A stretch of 64,000 bases of DNA from Hyphomonas neptunium ATCC 15444 (GTDB lineage Bacteria; Pseudomonadota; Alphaproteobacteria; Caulobacterales; Hyphomonadaceae): positions 992,001-1,056,000 of the forward strand of contig NC_008358.1 in NCBI RefSeq assembly GCF_000013025.1. Direction: 5' to 3'. The position numbers and the translations under genes are program-made. The notes beneath the pieces are model-generated. The model was not told the origin of the DNA, did no database searches, and saw only the letters and a program-made list of their open reading frames with translations. Every line of letters starts with the position of its first letter. The first letter of the stretch is position 1. Shown one piece after another: positions 36,077 through 44,873 of the stretch.

Positions 36077-36571
36077 ATGACTGAGAAGAAGCCTGTGGCA
36101 GAGATTGCCGCTGAAATGGGTATCGGGCTCGTAACTCCACACCTCACCTGTGAGGGCGCAGCGGCGGCGATTGATTTCTACAAGGCTGCGTTCGGCGCCG
36201 AGGAGATGATGCGCCTGCCGGGGCCGGATGGCCGGCTGCTGCACGCGGCGATCCGTCTCAATGGCAGCATGATCATGTTGAATGATCTGTACCAGGATAT
36301 GAATGGCCATTCTCCGAAGACGCTGGGCGGAACGCCGGTGACGATACACCTGATGGTGGATGATGCCGACGCCGTGGCGGCCCGCGCGGTGAAGGCGGGC
36401 GCAAAGATCGTGATGCCGGTTGAGAATCAGTTCTGGGGCGACCGGTACGGCGTGGTGGAAGATCCGTTCGGCCATCACTGGTCGATTGCGGCGCCTGTCT
36501 GGCCGCCCAAATCGCCCGAGGAAATGGAAGCGGCGGCCAAGGCCGCCATGGCGCAGATGGCGCAATCATAA
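36077..36571 (+). CDS. VOC-superfamily PhnB-like protein (second)
   Basis: A 164-aa VOC protein: VTPHLTCEGAAAAIDFYKAAFGAEE, GGTPVTIHLMVDDAD, and FWGDRYGVVEDPFGHHWSIA, where HH and Glu are likely metal ligands. It resembles the DNA-binding-neighbour PhnB group and fosfomycin-resistance-like folds only distantly. It is not a copy of the first VOC gene, and the two are divergent. The start at MTEKKPVAEI avoids overlap with the DUF4287 gene. Confidence 0.88.
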   Translation: MTEKKPVAEIAAEMGIGLVTPHLTCEGAAAAIDFYKAAFGAEEMMRLPGPDGRLLHAAIRLNGSMIMLNDLYQDMNGHSPKTLGGTPVTIHLMVDDADAVAARAVKAGAKIVMPVENQFWGDRYGVVEDPFGHHWSIAAPVWPPKSPEEMEAAAKAAMAQMAQS

Positions 36572-36585
36572 AAGGAGTGATGGTA

Positions 36586-37302
36586 GTGACATATGTAAGT
36601 GGATTTCTTCTGGCCGTGCCGACGGCCAACAAGGACGCCTATCGCAAGCAGGCCGAAGAGGCCTGGCCGATGTTCAAGGGCTATGGCGCGGTGGCTATGG
36701 TGGAAGGCTGGGGGGATGACGTGCCCCAGGGCAAGGTCAACTGCATCAACTCGGCCGTGAAGCGGAAGCCGGACGAGACCGCCATGTTCTCATGGGTGGT
36801 CTGGCCGGACAAGAAGACCAGCGATGAAGCCGAGCAGAAGATGATGGCCGACATGGAGGGCAAGGAATTTCCAGAAATGCCGTTTGATGGCAAGCGGATG
36901 ATTGTCGGCGGCTTTGAAACCATCGTGGGCGATGCAACGGTCAAGACCGGCTATATCGACGGGACGGTTATCCCGGTGCCGGCGGACAAGCGGGGCGCCT
37001 ATACCGCCGCCTCACACAAGATGGCGGAGCTGTTCCAGGAGTTTGGCGCCATTTCGGTCGTCGATGCCTGGGGGGATAACCTGCCTGAGGGCAAGGTCAA
37101 TGATTTCCACACTGCCACCCTGCGCAAGCCCGAAGAAGCGGTGGTGTTCTCCTGGATCAACTGGAAGGACAAGGCCACGCGCGATGCGGGCTGGGAAAAG
37201 ATCATGGAAGACCCGCGCATGCAGGAGTTTGGTCCGCATACGGTCGGGGCCGACATGGGCCGCATGATCTTCGGCAGCTTTGTTCCCCTTGTGGATGTCT
37301 GA
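36586..37302 (+). CDS. Tandem DUF1428 protein
   Basis: About 238 aa containing two DUF1428 copies, each about 115 residues. Copy one has YVSGFLLAVPTANKDAYRKQ, GWGDDVPQGKVN and MFSWVVWPDK. Copy two has YIDGTVIPVPADKRGAY, AWGDNLPEGKVNDF and VFSWINWKDK. Most family members have a single copy. The GTG at 36586 is chosen because AAGGAG lies eight bases upstream; ATG at 36580 and GTG at 36577 are too close to it. Last gene of the cluster, before a strong terminator. Confidence 0.85.
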   Translation: MTYVSGFLLAVPTANKDAYRKQAEEAWPMFKGYGAVAMVEGWGDDVPQGKVNCINSAVKRKPDETAMFSWVVWPDKKTSDEAEQKMMADMEGKEFPEMPFDGKRMIVGGFETIVGDATVKTGYIDGTVIPVPADKRGAYTAASHKMAELFQEFGAISVVDAWGDNLPEGKVNDFHTATLRKPEEAVVFSWINWKDKATRDAGWEKIMEDPRMQEFGPHTVGADMGRMIFGSFVPLVDV

Positions 37303-37337
37303 ACGCCAGCCGGGCATCTTTCCGTGAACTCTGCCTT

Positions 37338-37368
37338 GGGGCGCCTTTGCGGGCGCCCCTTTTTTTTC
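37338..37368 (+). terminator. Rho-independent terminator after the DUF1428 gene
   Basis: GGGGCGCC and GGCGCCCC arms with a short loop followed by eight T residues. It ends the GST to DUF1428 cluster. Confidence 0.92.
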
Positions 37369-37562
37369 GGAAAGTGTCGGCGGCCGGGAAGGCGCGCGAA
37401 AATTCCGGATGCGGACATATTAACGCGGACGCAGCCCGATTAATGGGCTGGTAATGCATTTGAATAAATGCGCATTATTGCTGACAATTCTTTTTCATAA
37501 ACCGCAACTGGCAATTAGATGGCATCTTTCAACAAAATTAATTCGTATCAGGAATATATTTT

Positions 37563-38441
37563 ATGAAGAAGTTTCTCCTTACTTCGGCCGTGCTTCTCAG
37601 CGCGGGCGCTCCGGCATTCGCCGACGATCTTTCGACAGCCGCTGCGCCGGGCGCCTATAGCTGGACAGGCTTCTATGCCGGCGTGCATGCTGGCCCGACA
37701 TGGCAGGATCGCAGCGCGGAGCGCGGCCTTGTTACGGGCAGCGTTGCGCCTGATTTCGACTATGACGCCAATCTCAACGAAGGCGGCCCCAGCGGCGGCG
37801 TTGCCGAGGGCAGCCCGCTTGCGGCGATCTTCCCGTCCGAGTTCGGCTCGTCCGAAAAAGTCGGCATGTCGGGCGGCGTTCAGGCCGGTTACAACCAGCA
37901 GTATGGCCGGTTTGCCCTCGGCTTTGAGGCAGACTTTACCGGCCTCGGCAGCAATGGCGGCGATGATGGCGCCGTGCAGGGCCTTACCGCCTCCAACCCC
38001 GCATTCGGTGACGCCGTGTTCGGGACCGATCTGCGCGTTCGCTCCAGCATGGACTATCTGGCCACAACCCGTCTGCGGGCGGGCGTCGTGACCGACCGTT
38101 TCCTGGTCTACGGCACCGGCGGCGCAGCCGTCGGCAACCCTGAGCATCAGGTGGACTTTTCTGCCGGCCTCACGGCGACGGGCGGCACACTGGTTGGCCC
38201 GCTTGATCGTTCAAACAGCTTCTCCGGCCGCAAGGACGACTGGAAGGGTGGCTGGACAGCCGGCGCAGGCGGCGAATTCGCCTTCACCGACAACATGACG
38301 CTGAAAGCCGAGTATCTCTATTATGATCTGGGCGAAACACATGTCGGCGCCACCTCGACCAGCGCGCCAGGCTTTGCGGCTGTGTACGGCTTTGAAAACA
38401 GAGGCCAGTCGGCCCGGATCGCCCTGAACCGCAAGTTCTGA
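37563..38441 (+). CDS. Outer-membrane beta-barrel protein, Omp25/OmpA-like
   Basis: A 292-aa protein with a signal peptide (KKFLLTSAVLLSAGAPAFA, cut before DD). The first strand SWTGFYAGVHAGPTW is the typical start of porin-family eight-stranded barrels. Later strands include MSGGVQAGYNQQYGRFALGFEADF and NMTLKAEYLYYDLG, and the C terminus ends in Phe (RIALNRKF), the barrel-assembly signal. The 120 bases upstream are distinctly AT-rich and probably hold its promoter. A terminator follows. Confidence 0.9.
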   Translation: MKKFLLTSAVLLSAGAPAFADDLSTAAAPGAYSWTGFYAGVHAGPTWQDRSAERGLVTGSVAPDFDYDANLNEGGPSGGVAEGSPLAAIFPSEFGSSEKVGMSGGVQAGYNQQYGRFALGFEADFTGLGSNGGDDGAVQGLTASNPAFGDAVFGTDLRVRSSMDYLATTRLRAGVVTDRFLVYGTGGAAVGNPEHQVDFSAGLTATGGTLVGPLDRSNSFSGRKDDWKGGWTAGAGGEFAFTDNMTLKAEYLYYDLGETHVGATSTSAPGFAAVYGFENRGQSARIALNRKF

Positions 38442-38462
38442 TCCGGTCTTCCGCAGCAATGA

Positions 38463-38493
38463 AAAGGGCGCCTTCGCGGGCGCCCTTTTTTAT
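38463..38493 (+). terminator. Rho-independent terminator after the beta-barrel gene
   Basis: AAAAGGGCGCC / GGCGCCCTTTTTT: a perfect stem with T run, close in sequence to the terminator after the DUF1428 gene. It may also serve the convergent nucleotide-sugar gene. Confidence 0.9.
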
Positions 38494-38513
38494 GCGGGTC
38501 TGTTGGGGCAGCC

Positions 38514-40406
38514 TCAGGCCAGGCGGCGGTTGAGCATCTCGGCGCGCTCTGAGCCATATTCGGGAACCAGCACGCCGAGCAGGCGCACAGCCTCCGCAGG
38601 CTGATGGTTCCGGGCGGTCTCGATCAGTTGCATCAGCTGCTTCTGGAAAAGCTCGTTCTGGATCGGCTCATAGCTGACCCGGTGGACACCGCTGATCGGC
38701 GTCGTCTGCAGGGCCTCATGCGGATAGGTCAGTTCTTCGTGCAGCTTTTCGCCTTCGCGCAGGCCCATCGTCTCGATGGCGATGTCGACATAGGGCACCT
38801 TGCCCTTGAGGCGGATCATCGTTTCGGCCAGCTGGCGGATCGGGATCGGGTCGCCCATGTCGAGCACATAGAGCCCCGCTTCGCCGCGCGTCTGTTGCAG
38901 CGAGGCGGCCTGAAGGACCAGCGCCGAGGCTTCCTCGATGGTCATGAAGAAGCGCGTTGCGTCGGGATCGGTAATGGTCACCGGGCCGCCCTGCGCAATC
39001 TGGCGCTCGAACAAGGGCACAACCGAGCCGGACGAGCCGAGCACATTACCGAAGCGCACCATGGCGCCGGCCATGCCGGAATCGGCCAGGATGCGGCCAA
39101 TGCACAGCTCGGCGAGGCGTTTGGTGGCGCCCATGACATTGTCAGGATCGACGGCCTTGTCGGTTGAGATGAACACGAAGCATTTGGCGCCCGCCGCTAC
39201 CGCGGACTGGGCCGCAATCCGCGCGCCGGACACATTGGTGAGGATCGCCTCGCAGGCATGGCGCTCCATCAGGGGCACATGTTTCAGGGCCGCGGCGTGG
39301 ATCACGGTATCGGGCCGGGCGCCGGTGAAGATGTCCAGCATCCGCGCTTCATCGCGAATGTCGCCCAGATGGCAGCTGATCTTGAGCGCGGGCCAGTCGC
39401 GCTTCAGCTCCATCTCGATCTGGTAGAGATTGTATTCGGAGAAATCGATGATCGTCAGCTCGGCCGGGCTTTCCTGGGCGACCTGGCGCACGAGTTCGGA
39501 CCCGATGGACCCGCCGCCGCCGGTAACCAGCACCCGCGCGCCGGTCAGGATCTTGCGCACAGGCTCCATATCGAGGTGGCGTTCGGGCCGGGCCAGCAGA
39601 TCGGCCGGGCGCAGCCGCTCGAGCACCTGCGCGGCCGCGTCATGGCCCAGCGCCATGATCTCGGCGCCGTGGCGGGAGGTGACTTCCAGAACCTGCAGCA
39701 TCACGGCGGGCGTTCGGGCCGGGCCGGTCAGCGCGATCCAGGGCGTCTCGCCATAGCGCAGCACCATGATTTCGATGATGTCGCTGAGTTCCTTGAGGCT
39801 GCCGAGAATCGGCACGCCGCGAACCGCGCGGCCGGGCTGGTGCGCGTCCATTTCAACCAGACCGAGTACGCGGACCGCCTGGCCCGAATCGCGGCCCTCA
39901 AGGCGGCGCAGCACATCGATCCAGCTCAGCTGGTCGCCGAGCAGCAGGATCGGTTGGCCATCCTTGGGCAATTGCTGGAAAATCTGCATCGGGCGCTGGG
40001 TCGAGCGCCAGCGCGCCACCATCCGGCCACCATATAGCGCCACGGTCCAGAAGCCGATGGCGAGCAGAAGGGTCGGAACCGGAGAGGACAGGGCGCCGTT
40101 CAACGTCACCATCACCGGCAGATAAAACAGAACGGTCAGCGCGATGATCTGTACAAGGCGCCAGGCGTCGGGCGCGCCCATATGGCGCCACACCTGACGG
40201 TGGATGCCGCCCAGTACCAGCGCCACTGCGGCTGCAACCATGAAGGCGCCGCTCGCAAGCAACCAGCTCTGATAGTTGAACAGCTCGCCAGATTCCTGGC
40301 TCAGATGTGTATCAAGATGGGCCGCCGTCATCGCCACGCCCGCCATGGCGATGTCAAACGTGAGTGTCAGGGCCATGGCACGCCGTGCGGCGTCTCTGGG
40401 TGTCAC
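38514..40406 (-). CDS. FlaA1/CapD-type UDP-sugar 4,6-dehydratase, membrane-anchored
   Basis: A 630-aa nucleotide-sugar dehydratase for surface polysaccharide synthesis. Four N-terminal helices (to about residue 130) are followed by a CoA-binding-like Rossmann region (PILLLGDQL near 152). The SDR-type catalytic domain has TGGGGSIGSELV at 295-306, FISTDKAVDPDNVMGATKR with Met and Lys in place of the usual Tyr-Lys pair, and a C-terminal GLREGEKLHEELTY. This is the WbpM/PglF/CapD architecture. An inverted repeat lies upstream of the start. Confidence 0.94.
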   Translation of the reverse strand: MTPRDAARRAMALTLTFDIAMAGVAMTAAHLDTHLSQESGELFNYQSWLLASGAFMVAAAVALVLGGIHRQVWRHMGAPDAWRLVQIIALTVLFYLPVMVTLNGALSSPVPTLLLAIGFWTVALYGGRMVARWRSTQRPMQIFQQLPKDGQPILLLGDQLSWIDVLRRLEGRDSGQAVRVLGLVEMDAHQPGRAVRGVPILGSLKELSDIIEIMVLRYGETPWIALTGPARTPAVMLQVLEVTSRHGAEIMALGHDAAAQVLERLRPADLLARPERHLDMEPVRKILTGARVLVTGGGGSIGSELVRQVAQESPAELTIIDFSEYNLYQIEMELKRDWPALKISCHLGDIRDEARMLDIFTGARPDTVIHAAALKHVPLMERHACEAILTNVSGARIAAQSAVAAGAKCFVFISTDKAVDPDNVMGATKRLAELCIGRILADSGMAGAMVRFGNVLGSSGSVVPLFERQIAQGGPVTITDPDATRFFMTIEEASALVLQAASLQQTRGEAGLYVLDMGDPIPIRQLAETMIRLKGKVPYVDIAIETMGLREGEKLHEELTYPHEALQTTPISGVHRVSYEPIQNELFQKQLMQLIETARNHQPAEAVRLLGVLVPEYGSERAEMLNRRLA

Positions 40407-40427
40407 GTCTGGTACTCCCTCACACTC

Positions 40428-40444
40428 GTTCGTACAGAACGAAC
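40428..40444. promoter_or_regulatory. Inverted repeat upstream of the dehydratase gene
   Basis: GTTCGT and ACGAAC, six-base arms around ACAGA, 22 bases upstream of the start. Possible operator. It does not have the direct-repeat GAAC-N7-GAAC form of alphaproteobacterial LexA boxes. Confidence 0.35.
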
Positions 40445-40599
40445 CACCCGTGTAGTGCCACTTTGGGTCACAAAAAGCAAAGCCTGCAACCCTATTTCAA
40501 AGCGCAATTCTTTGGCGCAGAAATAGAGCAACTCCGTGGCAAATTTGGGGCAGTCCCGGATACTGTAGTGGTTGCAGGCATTCGGCCTGTGGAATTCTG

Positions 40600-40676
40600 T
40601 GGTGGGCCCGGAGGGACTTGAACCCCCGACCAAACCGTTATGAGCGGTCCGCTCTAACCAACTGAGCTACAGGCCC
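40600..40676 (-). tRNA. tRNA-Ile with anticodon CAT (lysidine-modified type)
   Basis: A 77-nt tRNA on the minus strand. Acceptor GGGCCTG pairs with CGGGCCC, the loop CTCATAA gives CAT, and CCA is encoded. The acceptor and anticodon stem (GACCG/CGGTT) fit tRNA-Ile2 read after lysidine modification, rather than elongator Met. Confidence 0.85.
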
Positions 40677-40779
40677 CACACGGGATGTCGTTTAAGGGCC
40701 GCAGGCTTGCCACGCAACGGCCTTCTTCGGCATTGATGACTGACGCACCCAATTCTCGGGAACAATGAGGACATTGCCC

Positions 40780-41562
40780 ATGAAACATCTCACCCTGTCT
40801 GCCGTCGCGCTGGTCATGGCCCTGGCGCCGGCTGCCTGCGCCCAGGGCGCCTCCGCCTACACTGCACCTGCCGGGAGCTCGCCGATGGCCCATCCAAACT
40901 CGATCCAGCCGGAAACCACCCTTCAGATCTCCGCTGAAGCGCGGGTCGACCGGGCCCCTGACATTGCCTTCGTTACCGCCGGTGTCACCGAAGAACGCGC
41001 CACCGCCTCCGAAGCGATGGCGGCGCAATCGGCTGCCATGAACGGTGTATTCGAAGCGCTGCGCGCCGCCGGCATCGCCGACCGCGACATGCAGACCTCG
41101 GGCCTCAGCCTTCAGCCCCGCTATGATTATGTCGAAACCGCTGACCGCGAAGGCGTGAAGCGCGGCGTGCAGAAGCTGGCCGGCTATGTCGCGTCGAATC
41201 AGGTGACGGTGCGCGTGCGCGATCTGGCCCGTCTGGGCGATACGCTCGACAGCCTCGTCTCCTCGGGCGGCAACACGCTTTCGGGCGTCAACTTCGCGAT
41301 CGATGACGACAAGGAAGTGCGCAACGAAGCCCGCAGCAAGGCGATGAAGGATGCCATCGCCAAGGCCGAGCTTTACGCGTCGGCATCAGGCCTGCGCGTC
41401 GCGCGAATCGTGACCATCAGCGAAGGTTATGAGCACACGCCCCAGCCGATGCCGATGGCCCGTATGGCAATGGCGTCGGACATGATGGAATCCACCCCGG
41501 TTGCGGGCGGTGAAGTTGGCGTCACGGCGAATGTCAGCGTGCTGTTCGAGCTGACGAAGTAA
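40780..41562 (+). CDS. SIMPL-domain (DUF541) periplasmic protein
   Basis: A 260-aa exported protein with a signal peptide ending near APAACAQG, giving a periplasmic or possibly lipid-modified product (the lipobox is poor). The domain runs from LQISAEARVDRAPDIAFVTAGV through QTSGLSLQPRYDY and VASNQVTVRVRDLARLG to a C-terminal VGVTANVSVLFEL. SIMPL proteins assemble into large periplasmic oligomers related to oxidative stress and kinase signalling; the exact role is unknown. It ends four bases before the convergent kdsD. Confidence 0.88.
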   Translation: MKHLTLSAVALVMALAPAACAQGASAYTAPAGSSPMAHPNSIQPETTLQISAEARVDRAPDIAFVTAGVTEERATASEAMAAQSAAMNGVFEALRAAGIADRDMQTSGLSLQPRYDYVETADREGVKRGVQKLAGYVASNQVTVRVRDLARLGDTLDSLVSSGGNTLSGVNFAIDDDKEVRNEARSKAMKDAIAKAELYASASGLRVARIVTISEGYEHTPQPMPMARMAMASDMMESTPVAGGEVGVTANVSVLFELTK

Positions 41563-41566
41563 GCGC

Positions 41567-42550
41567 CTACACGTAGCCTTCTGCGAGAAGGTCTTTCATG
41601 TCGATGAGGCCGGCCGGCGCGCCGGTCTCATCGACCACGAAGGCGTTCGAAATCCGGTTTTCGCTGAAGCTCTTGATCACGCTCATCATGCGGGCGTCCG
41701 GATCGATCGTGCGCGGGCCCGGCGTCATCACTTCGCGCGCGCTGGCGTTTGTGCGTCCCGCCAGAATCGCCCGGCGCAGGTCGCCATCGGTGACCATGCC
41801 GATCAGCTTGCGCGTTTCGTCGATAATCCCGACACAGCCTTTGCGGCCTTCGGATACGGCGATCACCAGCTCCTCAAAGCTCGCCCCGGCGCTGGCCAGC
41901 GGCAGGGGATCTTTGTGGTCGCGGATGTAATCGCCCGCCGTCTGCAATGTCCGGCCGAGCTTTCCGCCGGGATGGCGGAAGCCGAAATCTTCGGTCGAAA
42001 AGCCCCGGCGCGCCATCAGCACGATGGTCAGCGCGTCGCCGAGCGCCAGCGCCATGGTGGTCGATGAGGTGGGCGCCAGCCCATTGGGGCAGGCTTCGGG
42101 AACGGTCGGCAGCTCCAGCAGCACATCAGCGTAGCGCCCGAGGGTCGATTCGCGCGCCCGCGTCATCGCGATCAGCGGGATCGCATTGCTCTTGCAGTAG
42201 CGCAGCAGGTCGATCAGCTCGCGGCTTTCGCCCGAATAGGAAATCGCAATCACAACCGAGCCCGGCACGATCATGCCGAGATCGCCATGGCTGGCTTCGG
42301 TCGGGTGCAGGAAGAATGAAGGCGTACCGGTCGAGGCGAGGCTGGCGGCAATCTTCTGGCCGATATGGCCTGACTTGCCGACGCCCGCGACGATCACATG
42401 CCGGTCGGTCGCCAGGATGGTGCTGACCGCCTCCTCCAGAGAGGGGCCGAGCGTCTGCTCCAGCTTTTCCAGCGCATTCCGCTCTGTGCGGATGACATTC
42501 CGGGCGAGGTCGAGATCGGATTGTGAGGTCAAGACAGTGATACTCCGCAC
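41567..42550 (-). CDS. kdsD: Arabinose-5-phosphate isomerase (KdsD/KpsF)
   Basis: About 327 aa. It interconverts ribulose-5-phosphate and arabinose-5-phosphate, the first step to KDO of lipopolysaccharide. The SIS domain has VAGVGKSGHIGQKIAASLASTG, HPTEASHGDLGM and AISYSGESREL. Two CBS domains follow (REVMTPGPRTIDPDA, ISNAFVVDETGAPAGLIDMKDLL). The GTG start gives the E. coli-like length; an ATG at 42595 would add 15 residues. It lies downstream of the D,D-carboxypeptidase gene on the same strand. Confidence 0.94.
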   Translation of the reverse strand: MRSITVLTSQSDLDLARNVIRTERNALEKLEQTLGPSLEEAVSTILATDRHVIVAGVGKSGHIGQKIAASLASTGTPSFFLHPTEASHGDLGMIVPGSVVIAISYSGESRELIDLLRYCKSNAIPLIAMTRARESTLGRYADVLLELPTVPEACPNGLAPTSSTTMALALGDALTIVLMARRGFSTEDFGFRHPGGKLGRTLQTAGDYIRDHKDPLPLASAGASFEELVIAVSEGRKGCVGIIDETRKLIGMVTDGDLRRAILAGRTNASAREVMTPGPRTIDPDARMMSVIKSFSENRISNAFVVDETGAPAGLIDMKDLLAEGYV

Positions 42551-42656
42551 GCCAGGCTGGCGCTGGTGCCTTGTCCTAGAATTAGAAGGCGGCATCAAGC
42601 CCTGCCGGCCAGAGCCCAGGCCGGGCCCCAAGCTGGCCGTTAGCCCGTCAGCGCCG

Positions 42657-43994
42657 TCAGCGGCGGCGCAGCTGACGGCGGGTGTAGTCCATGACCGCCT
42701 TGGCAGCCGCAGCTTTCGCAGCCTGGCTCGCCTCATATTCAGAGACCGAGATGGTGTCCGCGGCAGCGGCAGCAGCCGGGAGGGCTTGCGGCGCTTTGGC
42801 GGCGGCGCCGGTCTGTGCCTGCTGATAGCCCGAAACGGTCAGCGAGTCGGGCACCTTGTAATCAGGGGCCTTATACTCTGCCACTTTGGATTCCGGGGCC
42901 TTGGGCTCTGGAGCGACAGTCTTGGGCGTGTTGGCAATTTCCGGCACCACTTCCAGGGTCGGAGCCTGCTCGGCCGCGTCGCCTTCGGCGATTTCCGCCT
43001 CTTGCAGAACTTCGGCAGGCTGTGTGCCGGCCTGTTCGGCAAGGATCGCGCTCAGGGGCCGGCCATTGAGCATTGGCTCTGCGGCGGCATTGGGGTTGAG
43101 CGGCGTATCGAGCGCCGCAAACGACATCAGCTTCGTGTTCGGATCGATCAGGTCCGGCGTCTGTCCAATCGAGACGAAAGCGGACTCGACGAGCTCGGTC
43201 ACATGCGCGTCGCGCGACTTCGCCGAAGCTCCGCCCAGCACGATCGCGATCACGCGGCGGCCATCGCGCTCAGCCGAGGTCATCAGGTTGAAGCCCGATG
43301 CGCGGGTGTAGCCGGTCTTGATGCCGTCCACGCCATCGACGCTGCCGATGAGGTTGTTGTGGCTCTTGTAGGTCATCCCGCCCCAGCTGAAGCGCTGGTT
43401 CTGGAAGTAGTGGTAATAGGGCTCGTGATTGTCGAGCAGGGCGTCAGCCAGGATCGCCAGATCGCGCGCCGTCGACAGCTGCGCGGTGTCCGGCAGGCCC
43501 GACGCATTGCGGAACGTGGTGTTGGACAGGCCGAGATCGCGGGCCTTGTCGGTCATCATCGCGGCGAACTTGCGCTCCGACCCGCCGAGGAACTCGGCAA
43601 CGGCAGCGGCCACGTCATTGGCGGATTTGGTGGTGAGGGCGTAGATCGCATCCTCGACGGTAATCGTATCGCCCGCTCTCAGACGCAGGTTCGAGGGCGG
43701 CTGGGCCGCAGCATTGCGCGAAACCTTGATCTTGTCCTTGAGGCTCACATCGCCCGCGTCGATGGCATCGAACAGCAGGTAGAGCGTCATCACTTTGGTC
43801 AGCGAGGCCGGGTAGCGCGGGTCATCCTGATTGCGGGCGTGAAGAACCTCTCCGCTATCAGCATCCACAACGATTGCGGCGTATTTCTCAGCATGCGCAG
43901 ACGGCGCCATGACGGCGGCGGTGATCGATACTGAGGCTGCGATGGCCGACCCGCGAAACGCACGAGACCAGACTTTTGCTGCCATTGGCTGCAC
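42657..43994 (-). CDS. D-alanyl-D-alanine carboxypeptidase with low-complexity C-terminal tail
   Basis: A 445-aa periplasmic penicillin-binding protein (S11 family) that trims pentapeptides in peptidoglycan. The signal peptide ends in APSAHA. Active-site motifs are SLTK (nucleophile Ser), SAN and KTGYT. After the catalytic domain (to about residue 290) comes a Pro/Glu/Ala/Lys-rich tail of about 150 residues with repeats such as YKAPDYKVPDS, ending RRQLRRR. The tail is not membrane-like and may reach across the periplasm. MAAKVW (43985) is an alternative start. Confidence 0.94.
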   Translation of the reverse strand: MQPMAAKVWSRAFRGSAIAASVSITAAVMAPSAHAEKYAAIVVDADSGEVLHARNQDDPRYPASLTKVMTLYLLFDAIDAGDVSLKDKIKVSRNAAAQPPSNLRLRAGDTITVEDAIYALTTKSANDVAAAVAEFLGGSERKFAAMMTDKARDLGLSNTTFRNASGLPDTAQLSTARDLAILADALLDNHEPYYHYFQNQRFSWGGMTYKSHNNLIGSVDGVDGIKTGYTRASGFNLMTSAERDGRRVIAIVLGGASAKSRDAHVTELVESAFVSIGQTPDLIDPNTKLMSFAALDTPLNPNAAAEPMLNGRPLSAILAEQAGTQPAEVLQEAEIAEGDAAEQAPTLEVVPEIANTPKTVAPEPKAPESKVAEYKAPDYKVPDSLTVSGYQQAQTGAAAKAPQALPAAAAAADTISVSEYEASQAAKAAAAKAVMDYTRRQLRRR

Positions 43995-44054
43995 CCTCCA
44001 GAACTTAACACGCCCCCCGGACTTTCCAGGCTCACCCTAGATTCCGCTAATTCT

Positions 44055-44089
44055 ATTGACCACAGCTTAACGCAGGATGACTGGTCAAT
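44055..44089. promoter_or_regulatory. Inverted repeat between the carboxypeptidase and phasin genes
   Basis: Perfect arms ATTGACCA and TGGTCAAT around 19 bases, 61 bases upstream of the carboxypeptidase start and 135 bases upstream of the phasin start. Arm centres are 27 bases apart. A regulator site or hairpin is possible. Confidence 0.4.
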
Positions 44090-44223
44090 GTTTTGTAATC
44101 TCCAGATGCCATGCAAATCCCGTGCAAAATGATTAATGTTGCGGCGCACAATAAATATTGCGACCGCGAAGGGAATGTGCTATTTTAGGGGAAATCGAAA
44201 TCCCGTACAAAAAGGATGTTCCC

Positions 44224-44640
44224 ATGGCTAAAACCACCAAAACTGCTCCTCGCGCGAAGGCTGAAGCCCGTCCGACCGAGGCCGCTACCAAGACCATCGA
44301 GTCTGGCATGGACACCATGGCGGGCATCGCCTCGAAATTTTCCGGTTACACCGAAGACGGCGTGAAAGCGCTGAAAGACAGCGCTGCGCTCTCCACCGAG
44401 ACGATGCGCGAAATCGGCAGCCGCAACATGAACTTCATGACCCAGGCCATGGAACAGGGCGTTGAGCTGACCCAGGCGCTGGCTTCGGCCCGCGACCCCC
44501 GCGAAATGTTCCAGATCCAGTCGGGCTACGCCAAGTCGATGTTCTCGGCCTACACCGCCGAGTTCACCGCCCAGTCCGAGCTCTGCATGGGCGCCTGGCG
44601 CGAAGCGGCCAAGCCGTTCATGTCGCGCTTCGCGAAGTAA
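44224..44640 (+). CDS. Phasin-family protein
   Basis: A 138-aa phasin. These small helical proteins coat polyhydroxyalkanoate granules. An Ala/Lys/Pro-rich N terminus precedes amphipathic helices (GMDTMAGIASKFSGYTEDGV, NMNFMTQAMEQGVELTQALASARDP, EMFQIQSGYAKSMFSAYTAEF). The start at MAKTTKTAPRAK is chosen because it begins the usual sequence. Codon use is strongly optimised, suggesting high expression. A weak hairpin follows. PHA synthase genes are not in the window. Confidence 0.93.
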   Translation: MAKTTKTAPRAKAEARPTEAATKTIESGMDTMAGIASKFSGYTEDGVKALKDSAALSTETMREIGSRNMNFMTQAMEQGVELTQALASARDPREMFQIQSGYAKSMFSAYTAEFTAQSELCMGAWREAAKPFMSRFAK

Positions 44641-44713
44641 GTTTCAAACCTCTGGGTTTCGGGCTCCGGCGTTCCTCCCCGCCTCCGGACGTAGAGTGAA
44701 AGTGTAGATTTTA

Positions 44714-44748
44714 GAGGCCGGGCCGGTTGGTCCGGCCTCTGTCATTTC
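44714..44748 (+). terminator. Probable terminator after the phasin gene
   Basis: GAGGCCGG and CCGGCCTC arms around ten bases, then TGTCATTT. The T content after the stem is modest, so strength is uncertain. Confidence 0.6.
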
Positions 44749-44873
44749 CGGGACATGCCGCCCGCCCTTGCAGCTGACGCTGCGTCCACTGTCGCAGAAA
44801 CGTCAAACCGGGTTCGCCCCCGCCGCGAACCGATCTATGATCGGTCCAGATCGGCCTCGTGGGGGAAGTCGCA

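Noticed and set aside
40428..40444. LexA box
   Set aside because: Alphaproteobacterial LexA boxes are direct repeats GAAC-N7-GAAC; this is an inverted GTTC/GAAC arrangement.
40600..40676. Elongator tRNA-Met
   Set aside because: The anticodon is CAT, but the GGGCCTG acceptor and GACCG anticodon stem fit tRNA-Ile2 better.
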